Source of the DNA: Bacteroidaceae bacterium
Lineage (GTDB): Bacteria > Bacteroidota > Bacteroidia > Bacteroidales > Bacteroidaceae
Direction: 5' to 3'
DNA: 21,421 bases
Assembly: GCA_900772575.1 (NCBI GenBank)
Contig: CAAHEN010000169.1
Coordinates: 1 to 21,421, forward strand
Notes under the pieces: model-generated
Told to the model about the DNA's origin: nothing
Database searches by the model: none
Seen by the model: only the letters and a program-made list of their open reading frames with translations
Part shown: positions 14,654-21,421 of the stretch, one piece after another
Layout: each line of letters begins with the position of its first letter
Position numbering within the stretch: the first letter of the stretch is position 1
Position numbers and translations under genes: made by a program

Positions 14654-16312
14654 ATGACCGATCTCGAAATCGCCCACGCCACCAAGCTCCTCCCCATAGA
14701 GGACGTGGCCGCCACCATCGGCATCGACGCCGACAGTCTGGAACGCTATGGCAAGTACATCGCCAAGCTCCCGCCCAGCCTCATCACCGCTCCCAAGGGC
14801 CGCCTCATCCTCGTCACCGCCATCACCGCCACCAAGGCCGGCATCGGCAAGACGACCGTCTCCATCGGTCTGGCCCTCGGACTCAACCGCATCGGCAAGA
14901 AGGCCGTCGTGGCCCTGCGCGAGCCCTCGCTCGGCCCTTGCTTCGGCATGAAGGGCGGCGCCGCCGGCGGTGGGCACGCCCAGGTGCTCCCCATGGAGCG
15001 CATCAACCTCCACTTCACCGGCGACTTCCACGCCATCACGTCGGCGCACAACATGATCAGCGCACTGCTCGACAACTACCTCTACCAGCATGCCGCTGAG
15101 GGTTTCGGGCTCAAGGAGATACTCTGGCGCCGCGTGCTCGACGTCAACGACCGCTCCCTGCGCAGCATCGTCACCGGCATAGGCCCCGCCACCAACGGCC
15201 TGACCGAACAGGGCGGTTTCGACATCACGCCGGCTTCTGAGCTGATGGCCATCCTCTGCCTGGCCACCGACGAGGCCGACCTGCGCCGCCGCATCGAGAA
15301 CATCCTCCTCGGCTACACCTATGCCGGAGAGCCCTTCACCGTCCGTGACCTCGGCGTGGCCGGTGCCGTCATGGTGCTCCTCAAGGATGCCATCGCCCCC
15401 AACCTCGTGCAGACCACGGAGAACACCCCAGCCCTCGTCCACGGTGGCCCGTTCGCCAACATCGCCCACGGCTGCAACTCGCTCCTGGCCACAAAGATGG
15501 CCCTTGCCCACAGCGACTACACCATCACCGAGGCCGGATTCGGCGCCGATCTGGGCGCGGAGAAGTTCTACAACATCCTCTGCCGCAAGAGCGGCCTGCA
15601 GCCGGCGCTGACTGTCATCGTCGCCACGGCGCAAGGCCTCAAGATGCATGGCGGCGTGCCTCTCGACGAGATCAAGGCCCCCAACCTCGATGGCCTGCGC
15701 ACCGGACTGGCCAACCTCGACCGCCACGTCAAGAACCTGCGCTCGTTCGGCCAGACGGTCGTCGTTGTCTTCAACCGTTTCGCCACCGACACCGACGAGG
15801 AGATGGCCCTGCTCCGCCGCCACTGTGAGGAGGAGCTGAAGGCCCCCTTTGTCATCAACAACGCCTACGCCGAGGGCGGCGCCGGCGCCGAAGAGATGGC
15901 CCGCCTCGTCGTCGACACCATCGAGCGCCAGCCTTCGGCCCCGCTCAGCTTCACCTATGCCGACGACGACTCGCTGCGCGTGAAGATAGAGAAGGTGGCC
16001 AAGCACATTTATGGCGCCGCCAGCGTGACATTTGCCAAGCCCGCCCTGACGCGCATACGCCTGGCTGAGGCCCACGGCATGGCCGCTTTCCCCGTCTGCA
16101 TCGCCAAGACGCAGTTCTCCTTCTCCGCCGACGCCAAGCGCTACGGCGCCGTCGAGGGCTTCGACCTGCTCATCCGCGACGTTGTCCTCAACGCCGGCGC
16201 GGAGATGGTGGTGGCCATTGCCGGCGACATCCTGCGCATGCCCGGCCTGCCGCGCGTACCGCAAGCCAACCATATCGACTACCGCGACGGCGAGATCATC
16301 GGGCTCAGCTGA
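14654..16312 (+). CDS. fhs: Formate--tetrahydrofolate ligase
   Basis: 552 residues, full length for this cytoplasmic enzyme, which makes 10-formyl-tetrahydrofolate from formate, tetrahydrofolate and ATP. The nucleotide-binding loop is KAGIGKTT (61-68). The family signature REPSLGPCFGMKGGAAGGG spans 89-107 and FTGDFHAITSAHN 121-133; both are close to diagnostic. Many family members have GEGKTT where this protein has GIGKTT; the catalytic Gly-Lys-Thr is intact. The start ATG at 14654 places the P-loop at the usual distance from the N-terminus. It probably shares the marC promoter. A 16-bp hairpin ends the unit at 16344-16393. It supplies one-carbon units for purines and the glycine/serine cycle, metabolically adjacent to kbl/tdh. 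Confidence 0.96.
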   Translation: MTDLEIAHATKLLPIEDVAATIGIDADSLERYGKYIAKLPPSLITAPKGRLILVTAITATKAGIGKTTVSIGLALGLNRIGKKAVVALREPSLGPCFGMKGGAAGGGHAQVLPMERINLHFTGDFHAITSAHNMISALLDNYLYQHAAEGFGLKEILWRRVLDVNDRSLRSIVTGIGPATNGLTEQGGFDITPASELMAILCLATDEADLRRRIENILLGYTYAGEPFTVRDLGVAGAVMVLLKDAIAPNLVQTTENTPALVHGGPFANIAHGCNSLLATKMALAHSDYTITEAGFGADLGAEKFYNILCRKSGLQPALTVIVATAQGLKMHGGVPLDEIKAPNLDGLRTGLANLDRHVKNLRSFGQTVVVVFNRFATDTDEEMALLRRHCEEELKAPFVINNAYAEGGAGAEEMARLVVDTIERQPSAPLSFTYADDDSLRVKIEKVAKHIYGAASVTFAKPALTRIRLAEAHGMAAFPVCIAKTQFSFSADAKRYGAVEGFDLLIRDVVLNAGAEMVVAIAGDILRMPGLPRVPQANHIDYRDGEIIGLS

Positions 16313-16343
16313 GGGCGGCGCCACGCCAGCGAGCAATGAACAG

Positions 16344-16393
16344 GTCCGGCCGTGCCGGGGATGGGAGCGTCCTCCCGCCCGGCACGGCCGGAC
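16344..16393 (+). terminator. Strong hairpin after fhs
   Basis: GTCCGGCCGTGCCGGG (16344-16359) pairs perfectly with CCCGGCACGGCCGGAC (16378-16393). The loop contains a further GGGAG/CTCCC stem. The tail reads TGTCTTCG rather than a clean T-run. Position between fhs and the lut promoter supports termination. Confidence 0.75.
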
Positions 16394-16486
16394 TGTCTTC
16401 GCACGGTTGCCGAAGGGGTGCCGAATAGTGACGCGCGTGAGGAAAAAAGTAGGGCGGGGCAGGCGCTGCGGGCGGGAGAAAATGTG

Positions 16487-16494
16487 TAACTTTG
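16487..16494 (+). promoter_or_regulatory. -7 box of the lutABC operon
   Basis: TAACTTTG exactly matches TAnnTTTG, 43 bases before the lutA ATG. No good TTG is seen at -33. No operator-like inverted repeat was recognised around it. Confidence 0.6.
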
Positions 16495-16537
16495 CACTGT
16501 TTTTACCACGACAATAGAGAAATAATATTCTTACAGG

Positions 16538-17293
16538 ATGAAAGTAGGATTGTTCATCCCCTGCTACGTGCAGGCCGTTTATCCCAACGTGGCCGAAGCC
16601 TCGCGGCAGTTGCTGGCAGACCTCGGCATCGCTGTGGAAGAGCCAAATGGACAGACATGCTGCGGCCAGCCCATGGCCAATGCCGGATTTGAGGAAGAGG
16701 CCACCAGCCTGGCCCGGCACTTTGAGGAATTGTTTGGCGGCTACGACTATGTGGTCGGGCCGTCGGCCAGTTGCGTCACCTTCGTGCGCGACCACTATGG
16801 CCATATTCTCGGTTCGGCACCCCACCGCTGCGCCGGCGAGGGCTGCGTCTACGAGTTGTGCGAGTTTGTCCACGACATCGTCAGGCCGACCAGCCTCAAC
16901 GCCCGCTTTCCCCATCGGGTGAGCCTGCAGAACAGCTGCCACGGCGTGCGGCTGATGCACCTGTCCTCGCCCAGCGAGCTCCACATTCCCTACTACAATA
17001 AGTTGCGCGACCTGCTCAGCCTCGTCGCCGACGTTGAGGTCGTCGAGCCCGAGCGCCGTGACGAGTGCTGCGGCTTCGGCGGCATGTTCTCGGTCGAGGA
17101 GACTGCCGTCTCCGCCTGCATGGGGCTCGACAAGGTGCGCCGCCACATCGCCACCGGTGCCGAGTATATCGCTGGCGCCGACTGCTCCTGCCTGATGCAC
17201 CAAGGCGGCATCATCGCCCGCGAGGGACTCTCCATCAAGACCATACATCTTGCCGAAATTCTCACCGCCCATGAGGGCCTCCAGACCTGCTGA
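16538..17293 (+). CDS. lutA: Lactate utilisation protein A, CCG-domain iron-sulfur protein
   Basis: 251 residues, usual length for LutA/YkgE. Two cysteine-rich CCG domains are visible. The first has Cys9, CCG at 41-43 and Cys79 (PSASC). The second has Cys134 (NSCHG), CCG at 177-179 and Cys216/Cys218. These domains bind iron-sulfur clusters, as in heterodisulfide reductase HdrB and glycolate oxidase GlcF. With LutB and LutC it forms the cytoplasmic complex that oxidises L-lactate to pyruvate. First gene of a three-gene operon; lutB follows after 11 bases. Confidence 0.93.
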   Translation: MKVGLFIPCYVQAVYPNVAEASRQLLADLGIAVEEPNGQTCCGQPMANAGFEEEATSLARHFEELFGGYDYVVGPSASCVTFVRDHYGHILGSAPHRCAGEGCVYELCEFVHDIVRPTSLNARFPHRVSLQNSCHGVRLMHLSSPSELHIPYYNKLRDLLSLVADVEVVEPERRDECCGFGGMFSVEETAVSACMGLDKVRRHIATGAEYIAGADCSCLMHQGGIIAREGLSIKTIHLAEILTAHEGLQTC

Positions 17294-17304
17294 CCGCACT
17301 GACC

Positions 17305-18660
17305 ATGACACAACACGCTAAAATTGCCGAGACCTTCCAGGCAGACCGCGACATGGCCGCCTGGCACGACAAGACCCTGTGGATGGTGCGTGAGAAACGC
17401 GACCGCATGAGCCACGAGGTGCCCGAGTGGGAACGCCTGCGCGACATGGCCTCCGACATCAAACTATACAGCAACAGCCACCTCGACGAGCTCCTGCCGC
17501 GCTTCGAGGAAAACGCCCGACGCAATGGCGCCATCGTCCACTGGGCCAAGGACGCCGAAGAGTACTGCGCCATCGTGGCCGGCATTCTAGAAGACCACCA
17601 CGTCAAGCACTTCATCAAGAGCAAGTCCATGCTCGCCGAAGAGTGCGGCCTGGCCCCCTTTCTGGAGGCCCGGGGCATCGATGTCGTCGAGAGCGACCTC
17701 GGCGAGCGCATCCTGCAACTGATGCACAAGCGCCCCAGCCACATCGTGCTCCCCGCCATCCATGTGCGCAAGGAAGCCGTTGGCGAGCTCTTCGTCCGCG
17801 AAATGGGCACCGAGCCCGGCAACAACGACCAGACCTACCTGACGCACGCTGCCCGCCGCGCCATGCGCCACCTCTTTCTTGAAGCCGAGGCCGCCATGAC
17901 GGGGGCCAACTTCGCCGTCGCCGAGACGGGCGAGTGCGTCGTCTGCACCAACGAGGGCAACGCCGACCTCGGCACGTCGATGCCCAAACTGCAGATCACG
18001 GCCTTCGGCATGGACAAGATCGTGCCCACGCGCCGCTCACTCGGCGTCTTCACCCGCCTGCTGGCCCGCTCGGGCACCGGGCAGCCCGTGACCACCTACA
18101 CCGCCCACTACCGCAGCCCGCGGCCAGGCGGCGAGTTCCACATCATCATCGTCGACAACGGGCGCAGCGAACTGGTTGGCAACGCGGCCCACCGCCGCGT
18201 GCTCAACTGCCTGCGCTGCGGCGCCTGCATGAACACCTGCCCCGTCTATCGCCGCAGCGGGGGCTACTCCTACACTTATTTCATCCCTGGGCCCATCGGC
18301 ATCAACCTGGGCATGCTCGCCGACCCGCGCCGCTATCACGACAACGTGTCGGCCTGCTCGCTCTGCTACTCGTGCCAGTATGTCTGCCCAGCCAAGGTGG
18401 ATCTGGCCGACCAGATCTACCTCTGGCGCCAAGACTTGAAGCGTTACCACGTGGCCAGTGCGTCGAAGCACGCCATGTCGCTCGGCATGAAGTGGCTCAT
18501 GTCGCGCCCCGCGATTTTCAACGCCGCCCTGCGCTTCGCCCCACTGACCAACCACCTGCCACGCCCTCTTGTCTATAACCGTCTCAATGCCTGGGGCCTG
18601 CACCACGAGATGCCCCACTTCGAGGCCCCGCACAAACCCAAAGCACATGAGCAGCAGTAA
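17305..18660 (+). CDS. lutB: Lactate utilisation protein B, iron-sulfur subunit
   Basis: 451 residues. The N-terminal two thirds is the LutB/YkgF domain (ETGECVVCTNEGNADL near 207-222). Then come two 4Fe-4S ferredoxin motifs: CLRCGACMNTCP with cysteines 302, 305, 308 and 312, and CSLCYSCQYVCP with cysteines 351, 354, 357 and 361. All eight ligands are present. It carries electrons from lactate oxidation. It is 11 bases from lutA, and its last 14 bases overlap the start of lutC, so translation of the three is probably coupled. Confidence 0.95.
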   Translation: MTQHAKIAETFQADRDMAAWHDKTLWMVREKRDRMSHEVPEWERLRDMASDIKLYSNSHLDELLPRFEENARRNGAIVHWAKDAEEYCAIVAGILEDHHVKHFIKSKSMLAEECGLAPFLEARGIDVVESDLGERILQLMHKRPSHIVLPAIHVRKEAVGELFVREMGTEPGNNDQTYLTHAARRAMRHLFLEAEAAMTGANFAVAETGECVVCTNEGNADLGTSMPKLQITAFGMDKIVPTRRSLGVFTRLLARSGTGQPVTTYTAHYRSPRPGGEFHIIIVDNGRSELVGNAAHRRVLNCLRCGACMNTCPVYRRSGGYSYTYFIPGPIGINLGMLADPRRYHDNVSACSLCYSCQYVCPAKVDLADQIYLWRQDLKRYHVASASKHAMSLGMKWLMSRPAIFNAALRFAPLTNHLPRPLVYNRLNAWGLHHEMPHFEAPHKPKAHEQQ

Positions 18661-19255
18661 AGAAGAGATACTGGCGCGCCTGCGCCGCAACACCACAGAG
18701 CGCTTTCCCGAGCCCGACCTGTCGGGGCTCGAGGCCGAGGCCCTCACCTACCCTGACCCAGAGACCCGCTTCATCGACGTGATGGGGCAGGTGGGTGGCC
18801 GCGCCGTCATTGTGCCAGAGGGACAGACGGCCGGACAGGTCATCGCCGGCCTCTATCCCAATGTTCACCGCACCGCCTTGGCCATCAGGGGACTGGCCGG
18901 CGCAGATGCCCTGCCCGGCACGGTCTTCCACCCCGACGACGTCGCCACAGGGCCCGAGCTCAACGGCACAGACCTGGCCATCGTCGACGGGTCGTTCGGT
19001 GTCTGCGAGAACGGCTGTGTGTGGGTGGAGCAGCGTGTTGAGAACCGCGGCGTCTACTTCATCACCGAGTCGCTCGTCCTCGTCATTCCGCGCGGCGCCC
19101 TCGTCAACAACATGCACGAGGCCTACCGCCGCATCGACACCGGGCGCTACGGCTACGGCGTCTTCATCTCCGGCCCTTCCAAGACGGCCGACATCGAGCA
19201 AGCCCTTGTCTTCGGCGCCCACGGCGCCCACGATGTCGTGGTGCTGCTGGTGTGA
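18647..19255 (+). CDS. lutC: Lactate utilisation protein C (DUF162/LUD domain)
   Basis: 202 residues from the ATG at 18647, which overlaps lutB by 14 bases. The longer in-frame start at 18569 lies well within lutB and adds residues unlike the family. LutC landmarks are ENGCVWVEQ (121-129) and SGPSKTADIEQALVFGAHGA (175-194), the latter nearly invariant in this family. It is the third component of the L-lactate oxidation complex. No lactate permease (lutP/lldP) or GntR-type regulator (lutR) is next to it here. A hairpin with a T-rich tail follows at 19317. Confidence 0.93.
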   Translation: MSSSKEEILARLRRNTTERFPEPDLSGLEAEALTYPDPETRFIDVMGQVGGRAVIVPEGQTAGQVIAGLYPNVHRTALAIRGLAGADALPGTVFHPDDVATGPELNGTDLAIVDGSFGVCENGCVWVEQRVENRGVYFITESLVLVIPRGALVNNMHEAYRRIDTGRYGYGVFISGPSKTADIEQALVFGAHGAHDVVVLLV

Positions 19256-19316
19256 GGGCCGAGTGCCCAGAACGGGCTCACACTTCAGGCGTGAAGTTTC
19301 TGAAACAGTGACGACT

Positions 19317-19347
19317 GGTGGTGTCCAGCCTGAAACCACCCTTATTT
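19317..19347 (+). terminator. Probable terminator of lutABC
   Basis: GGTGGT (19317-19322) pairs with ACCACC (19335-19340), and CTTATTTT follows. A smaller ACTTCA/TGAAGT hairpin (19282-19287 with 19292-19297) precedes it. Modest stem, so moderate confidence. Confidence 0.5.
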
Positions 19348-19410
19348 TGGGGACCATAGACACAAAGGTTGCATGCTTACACACAACATACATCTGATAA
19401 CAAATGCCTT

Positions 19411-21099
19411 ATGGGGAAACATCTGAATTTTCAACTGAGGGGGGTAACTATTATTTTATTGTTTATTGTAACTTTCCCTCTCCAAGCCCAGCGCCTTGCC
19501 TTTACCATCGCGGGGCAAGAGTATCCAGCCGTGGCAGACACGGCAAGTTCCACCATCTATTGCGCGGTGCCCGCCGCGTTGTTGCCAGCCCAAGTGGGGC
19601 TGGGGCATGAGCTGGCACAAGCCTACGGCTGGGAAACTGGAGAGGCAGTGCAGGAACTGCGGGAGTGTGCACAGGTCTATCCTCTGCGCCCGCTCGGCAG
19701 TGGTGTGGCGTGGAACGTGGCGTTCACCACGTTGCCCATTGTTTCTATCTCCACTTTGGGACAACCCATCATTGCCAATGACGACGTGCCGGCCAAGATT
19801 GAGATTTTCGATGCGGAGCGCCACCCCGGCCAGCCACAGCGCTACGACTGCCTGACGCATTACCGTGGAAGCTATTCACTGAATTTCGAGAAAAAGTCGC
19901 TAGCTGTAGACCTTGTCGACCCCTCAACGGGCGATGACGAGAAAGCAAACCTCTTCGGCATCCGCAATACTGACGCTTGGATACTCGACGCGATGACCGC
20001 TGACGTGTCGCGTATGCGCAACCGCCTATGTTTCGATCTCTGGAATACAGTGTCTGTTTGCCCATGGAACGGGCAGCGCAACGGCACCAAGGGACAATAT
20101 GTGGAGTTTGTTCTCGATGGGCGCTACCAAGGACTTTACTGCTTCTCAGACAAGGTGAAACGCAAGACGCTCGGACTGGAAAAAACGGATGACGGGGCAC
20201 CCAACGGACTTCACGGCCTGCTCTACAAAGGGCTATCGGGGGCATTGGACAGTGCGCTCTGCCTTCTTGCTTACGGCGACGAGCCGTTGGACTCCATCGT
20301 CTGGAACCGCTATGAGCTGAAGTATCCCAACAACACGACTGGAGAAACCGTGTGGCAGTCGCTCATGCACCTGATCGATTTCTGCGGTAATGACAACACA
20401 CCTGAAGATTTCACCGCGCGTTGGCAGACGATGTTTTATGAAGACAACTTCTACGATTATGCCCTCCTGCTGATGACACTCAACCTGATAGACAATGGCA
20501 TGTTCAACAGTTATCTGGCCGCCTACGACTATGCCACCGATCAGCGCCTACTGATGATACCCTGGGACATGGACGGCAGCTTGGGCCGCAACCCAAAGGG
20601 GGAGAAGGAGACGCGTAATCGCGGCTGGCAACAGATAGACTATCTGGGGCCATATATCCATATGATGGCTGGTACCTCCGCAACTTTTACTACCGAGCTC
20701 AGCGCCCTGTGGCAGCGCTGGAAGGCTGGCTCATTCTCGACCGAGGCCGTCGAAAGTCGCATGCAGGCCTATGCCGATCTCTTCATGGCGTCAGGAGCTT
20801 GGTCACGTGAATATCAGCGCTGGAAAGAGAAGCCTGAAGAGGAGCACCGTGAAGCCTTGTCGCCCACACCCTACGACGAAGTGGCCTACATGTCCAAGTG
20901 GTACAGAGAGCAGGTGGCGTATATGGACAATCTTCTTTCTGTCTCAGCAGGCATCGGTACCCCGCCGACGGCGAACAATCCGAATACGGCTGTGTACGAC
21001 CTGCACGGACGGTATCTCGGTGCAAAAGCCGATGTGTGGCACCATATTGCCCCAGGTATCTATATCGTCGGTGGCAGCAAGCAAGTCAAGCTTGACTGA
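19411..21099 (+). CDS. Secreted CotH-like (kinase-fold) protein with short C-terminal sorting-domain-like tail
   Basis: 562 residues from the ATG at 19411, chosen because it gives a signal peptide (GVTIILLFIVTFPLQAQ, residues 11-27). The in-frame ATG at 19369 only lengthens the polar part. The body matches the CotH family: YRGSYSLNFEKKSLAVDL (151-168), LFGIRNTDAWILDA with D-V-S-R-M-R (181-203), VEFVLDGRYQGLYCFSDKVK (231-250), and DNGMFNSY (361-368) followed by IPWDMDGSLG (383-392). The last element corresponds to the PWDxDxSxG segment that carries metal-binding acidic residues in CotH. B. subtilis CotH phosphorylates spore-coat proteins; whether this one is an active kinase is unknown. The end (AVYDLHGRYL, GIYIVGGSKQVKLD) resembles the second half of a type A T9SS sorting domain. 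By eye its GC content is lower than that of lutC, hinting at a different history. Confidence 0.82.
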   Translation: MGKHLNFQLRGVTIILLFIVTFPLQAQRLAFTIAGQEYPAVADTASSTIYCAVPAALLPAQVGLGHELAQAYGWETGEAVQELRECAQVYPLRPLGSGVAWNVAFTTLPIVSISTLGQPIIANDDVPAKIEIFDAERHPGQPQRYDCLTHYRGSYSLNFEKKSLAVDLVDPSTGDDEKANLFGIRNTDAWILDAMTADVSRMRNRLCFDLWNTVSVCPWNGQRNGTKGQYVEFVLDGRYQGLYCFSDKVKRKTLGLEKTDDGAPNGLHGLLYKGLSGALDSALCLLAYGDEPLDSIVWNRYELKYPNNTTGETVWQSLMHLIDFCGNDNTPEDFTARWQTMFYEDNFYDYALLLMTLNLIDNGMFNSYLAAYDYATDQRLLMIPWDMDGSLGRNPKGEKETRNRGWQQIDYLGPYIHMMAGTSATFTTELSALWQRWKAGSFSTEAVESRMQAYADLFMASGAWSREYQRWKEKPEEEHREALSPTPYDEVAYMSKWYREQVAYMDNLLSVSAGIGTPPTANNPNTAVYDLHGRYLGAKADVWHHIAPGIYIVGGSKQVKLD

Positions 21100-21162
21100 G
21101 CCGGCGTTTACTCGGAAATATTGCTGTCCGATGAGACTTTTGCACCCGTTCAGGACACCGCG

Positions 21163-21183
21163 AAGCCCCGGGACGGGGCTTTC
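21163..21183 (+). terminator. Terminator of the CotH-like gene
   Basis: AAGCCCCG (21163-21170), loop GGA, CGGGGCTT (21174-21181), then TT. An 8-bp stem 63 bases after the stop codon with a short T-run. Confidence 0.7.
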
Positions 21184-21359
21184 GCCGCGCATGTGCCGCG
21201 CTTCATCAATCGCCCACCGCACATATTAGACGCACCATCATTCATCAAATAAGCCCCAAACCGCTCATTGGATTTTGTGACGGTTTACGGGCACGCGGGA
21301 AGTTTATCCCCAGAGTCAGCGCAGCCCCGTATCGGCCTAAAATTCAAGTTTAACACTGC

Positions 21360-21390
21360 TTGCTTTCGGCGCCCGGAAGCCGTATCTTTG
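21360..21390 (+). promoter_or_regulatory. Promoter for a gene beyond the right edge
   Basis: TTG (21360-21362), 20 bases, TATCTTTG (21383-21390), an exact -7 match at ideal spacing. The next gene should start shortly after 21421 on the plus strand. Confidence 0.7.
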
Positions 21391-21421
21391 TACCAGAGGA
21401 AACGGCTATCCCACGCGGATA

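Larger units (their letters stand above)
21100..21421. other. Right-end intergenic region, no gene seen
   Basis: 322 bases without a supportable ORF. It holds the terminator at 21163-21183, a weak hairpin AAACCG/CGGTTT (21258-21263 with 21281-21286), and a promoter at 21360-21390 directed out of the window. No tRNA or recognisable RNA family was seen. Confidence 0.6.

Noticed and set aside
16344..16393. Long inverted repeat considered as a mobile-element end
   Set aside because: There is no second copy, transposase or flanking duplication; position after fhs fits a terminator.
14009..17311. 1100-codon open frame on the minus strand across marC, fhs and lutA
   Set aside because: It spans three well-recognised plus-strand genes and their intergenic gaps with no homology-like features; stop-free by base composition only.
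18569..18646. Upstream in-frame start for lutC
   Set aside because: Lies well inside lutB; the ATG at 18647 gives normal LutC length and a typical 14-base overlap.

Overview
The window looks like ordinary chromosome from a GC-rich member of the Bacteroidota, probably order Bacteroidales and plausibly Prevotellaceae. The lineage call rests on four things: repeated promoters of the Bacteroidetes type (-7 box TAnnTTTG, several with a -33 TTG/TTTG 19-20 bases upstream); a carboxypeptidase-regulatory/DUF5686 outer-membrane protein; a secreted phosphoesterase ending in a type IX secretion (T9SS) C-terminal sorting domain; and start codons without obvious Shine-Dalgarno sequences. Genus is not resolvable by eye.

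Layout. 1-1544: divergent kbl (partial) and tdh, the two enzymes of threonine-to-glycine catabolism, sharing a control region with mirror-image promoter elements and a 21-bp tandem repeat. A 14-bp stem terminator separates tdh from the convergent 1670-4801 gene, a large secreted purple-acid-phosphatase-like metallophosphoesterase with three tandem W-[IV]-G-[IV]-Y modules and a sorting domain. Divergent from it is a CarboxypepD_reg/DUF5686 outer-membrane protein (5148-7745). An SLC13-type permease with two cytosolic TrkA-C-like domains follows, then recO. Next is a housekeeping unit of tRNA-Glu(TTC) and rpsT behind a near-perfect promoter and ended by a strong terminator. 11282-13753 encodes a secreted DUF3472 protein with an F5/8C (discoidin) domain, followed by three consecutive hairpins. 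Then come marC-fhs (MarC membrane protein; formate-tetrahydrofolate ligase), a 16-bp stem terminator, the lutABC L-lactate oxidation operon, and a secreted CotH-like kinase-fold protein. The window ends with a terminator and a promoter firing out of the right edge.

How the genes work together. kbl and tdh turn threonine into glycine plus acetyl-CoA. fhs feeds formate into the folate one-carbon pool, which is metabolically adjacent to glycine, but nothing here shows co-regulation. lutABC turns lactate into pyruvate. The remaining large genes are envelope or secreted proteins that appear to be independent transcription units. I see no insertion sequence, prophage, CRISPR array or integration site. 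No clearly undescribed system is evident. The points most worth a second look are the mirror promoters of kbl/tdh, the triple module of the phosphoesterase, the CotH-like secreted protein and the hairpin cluster at 13756-13898.
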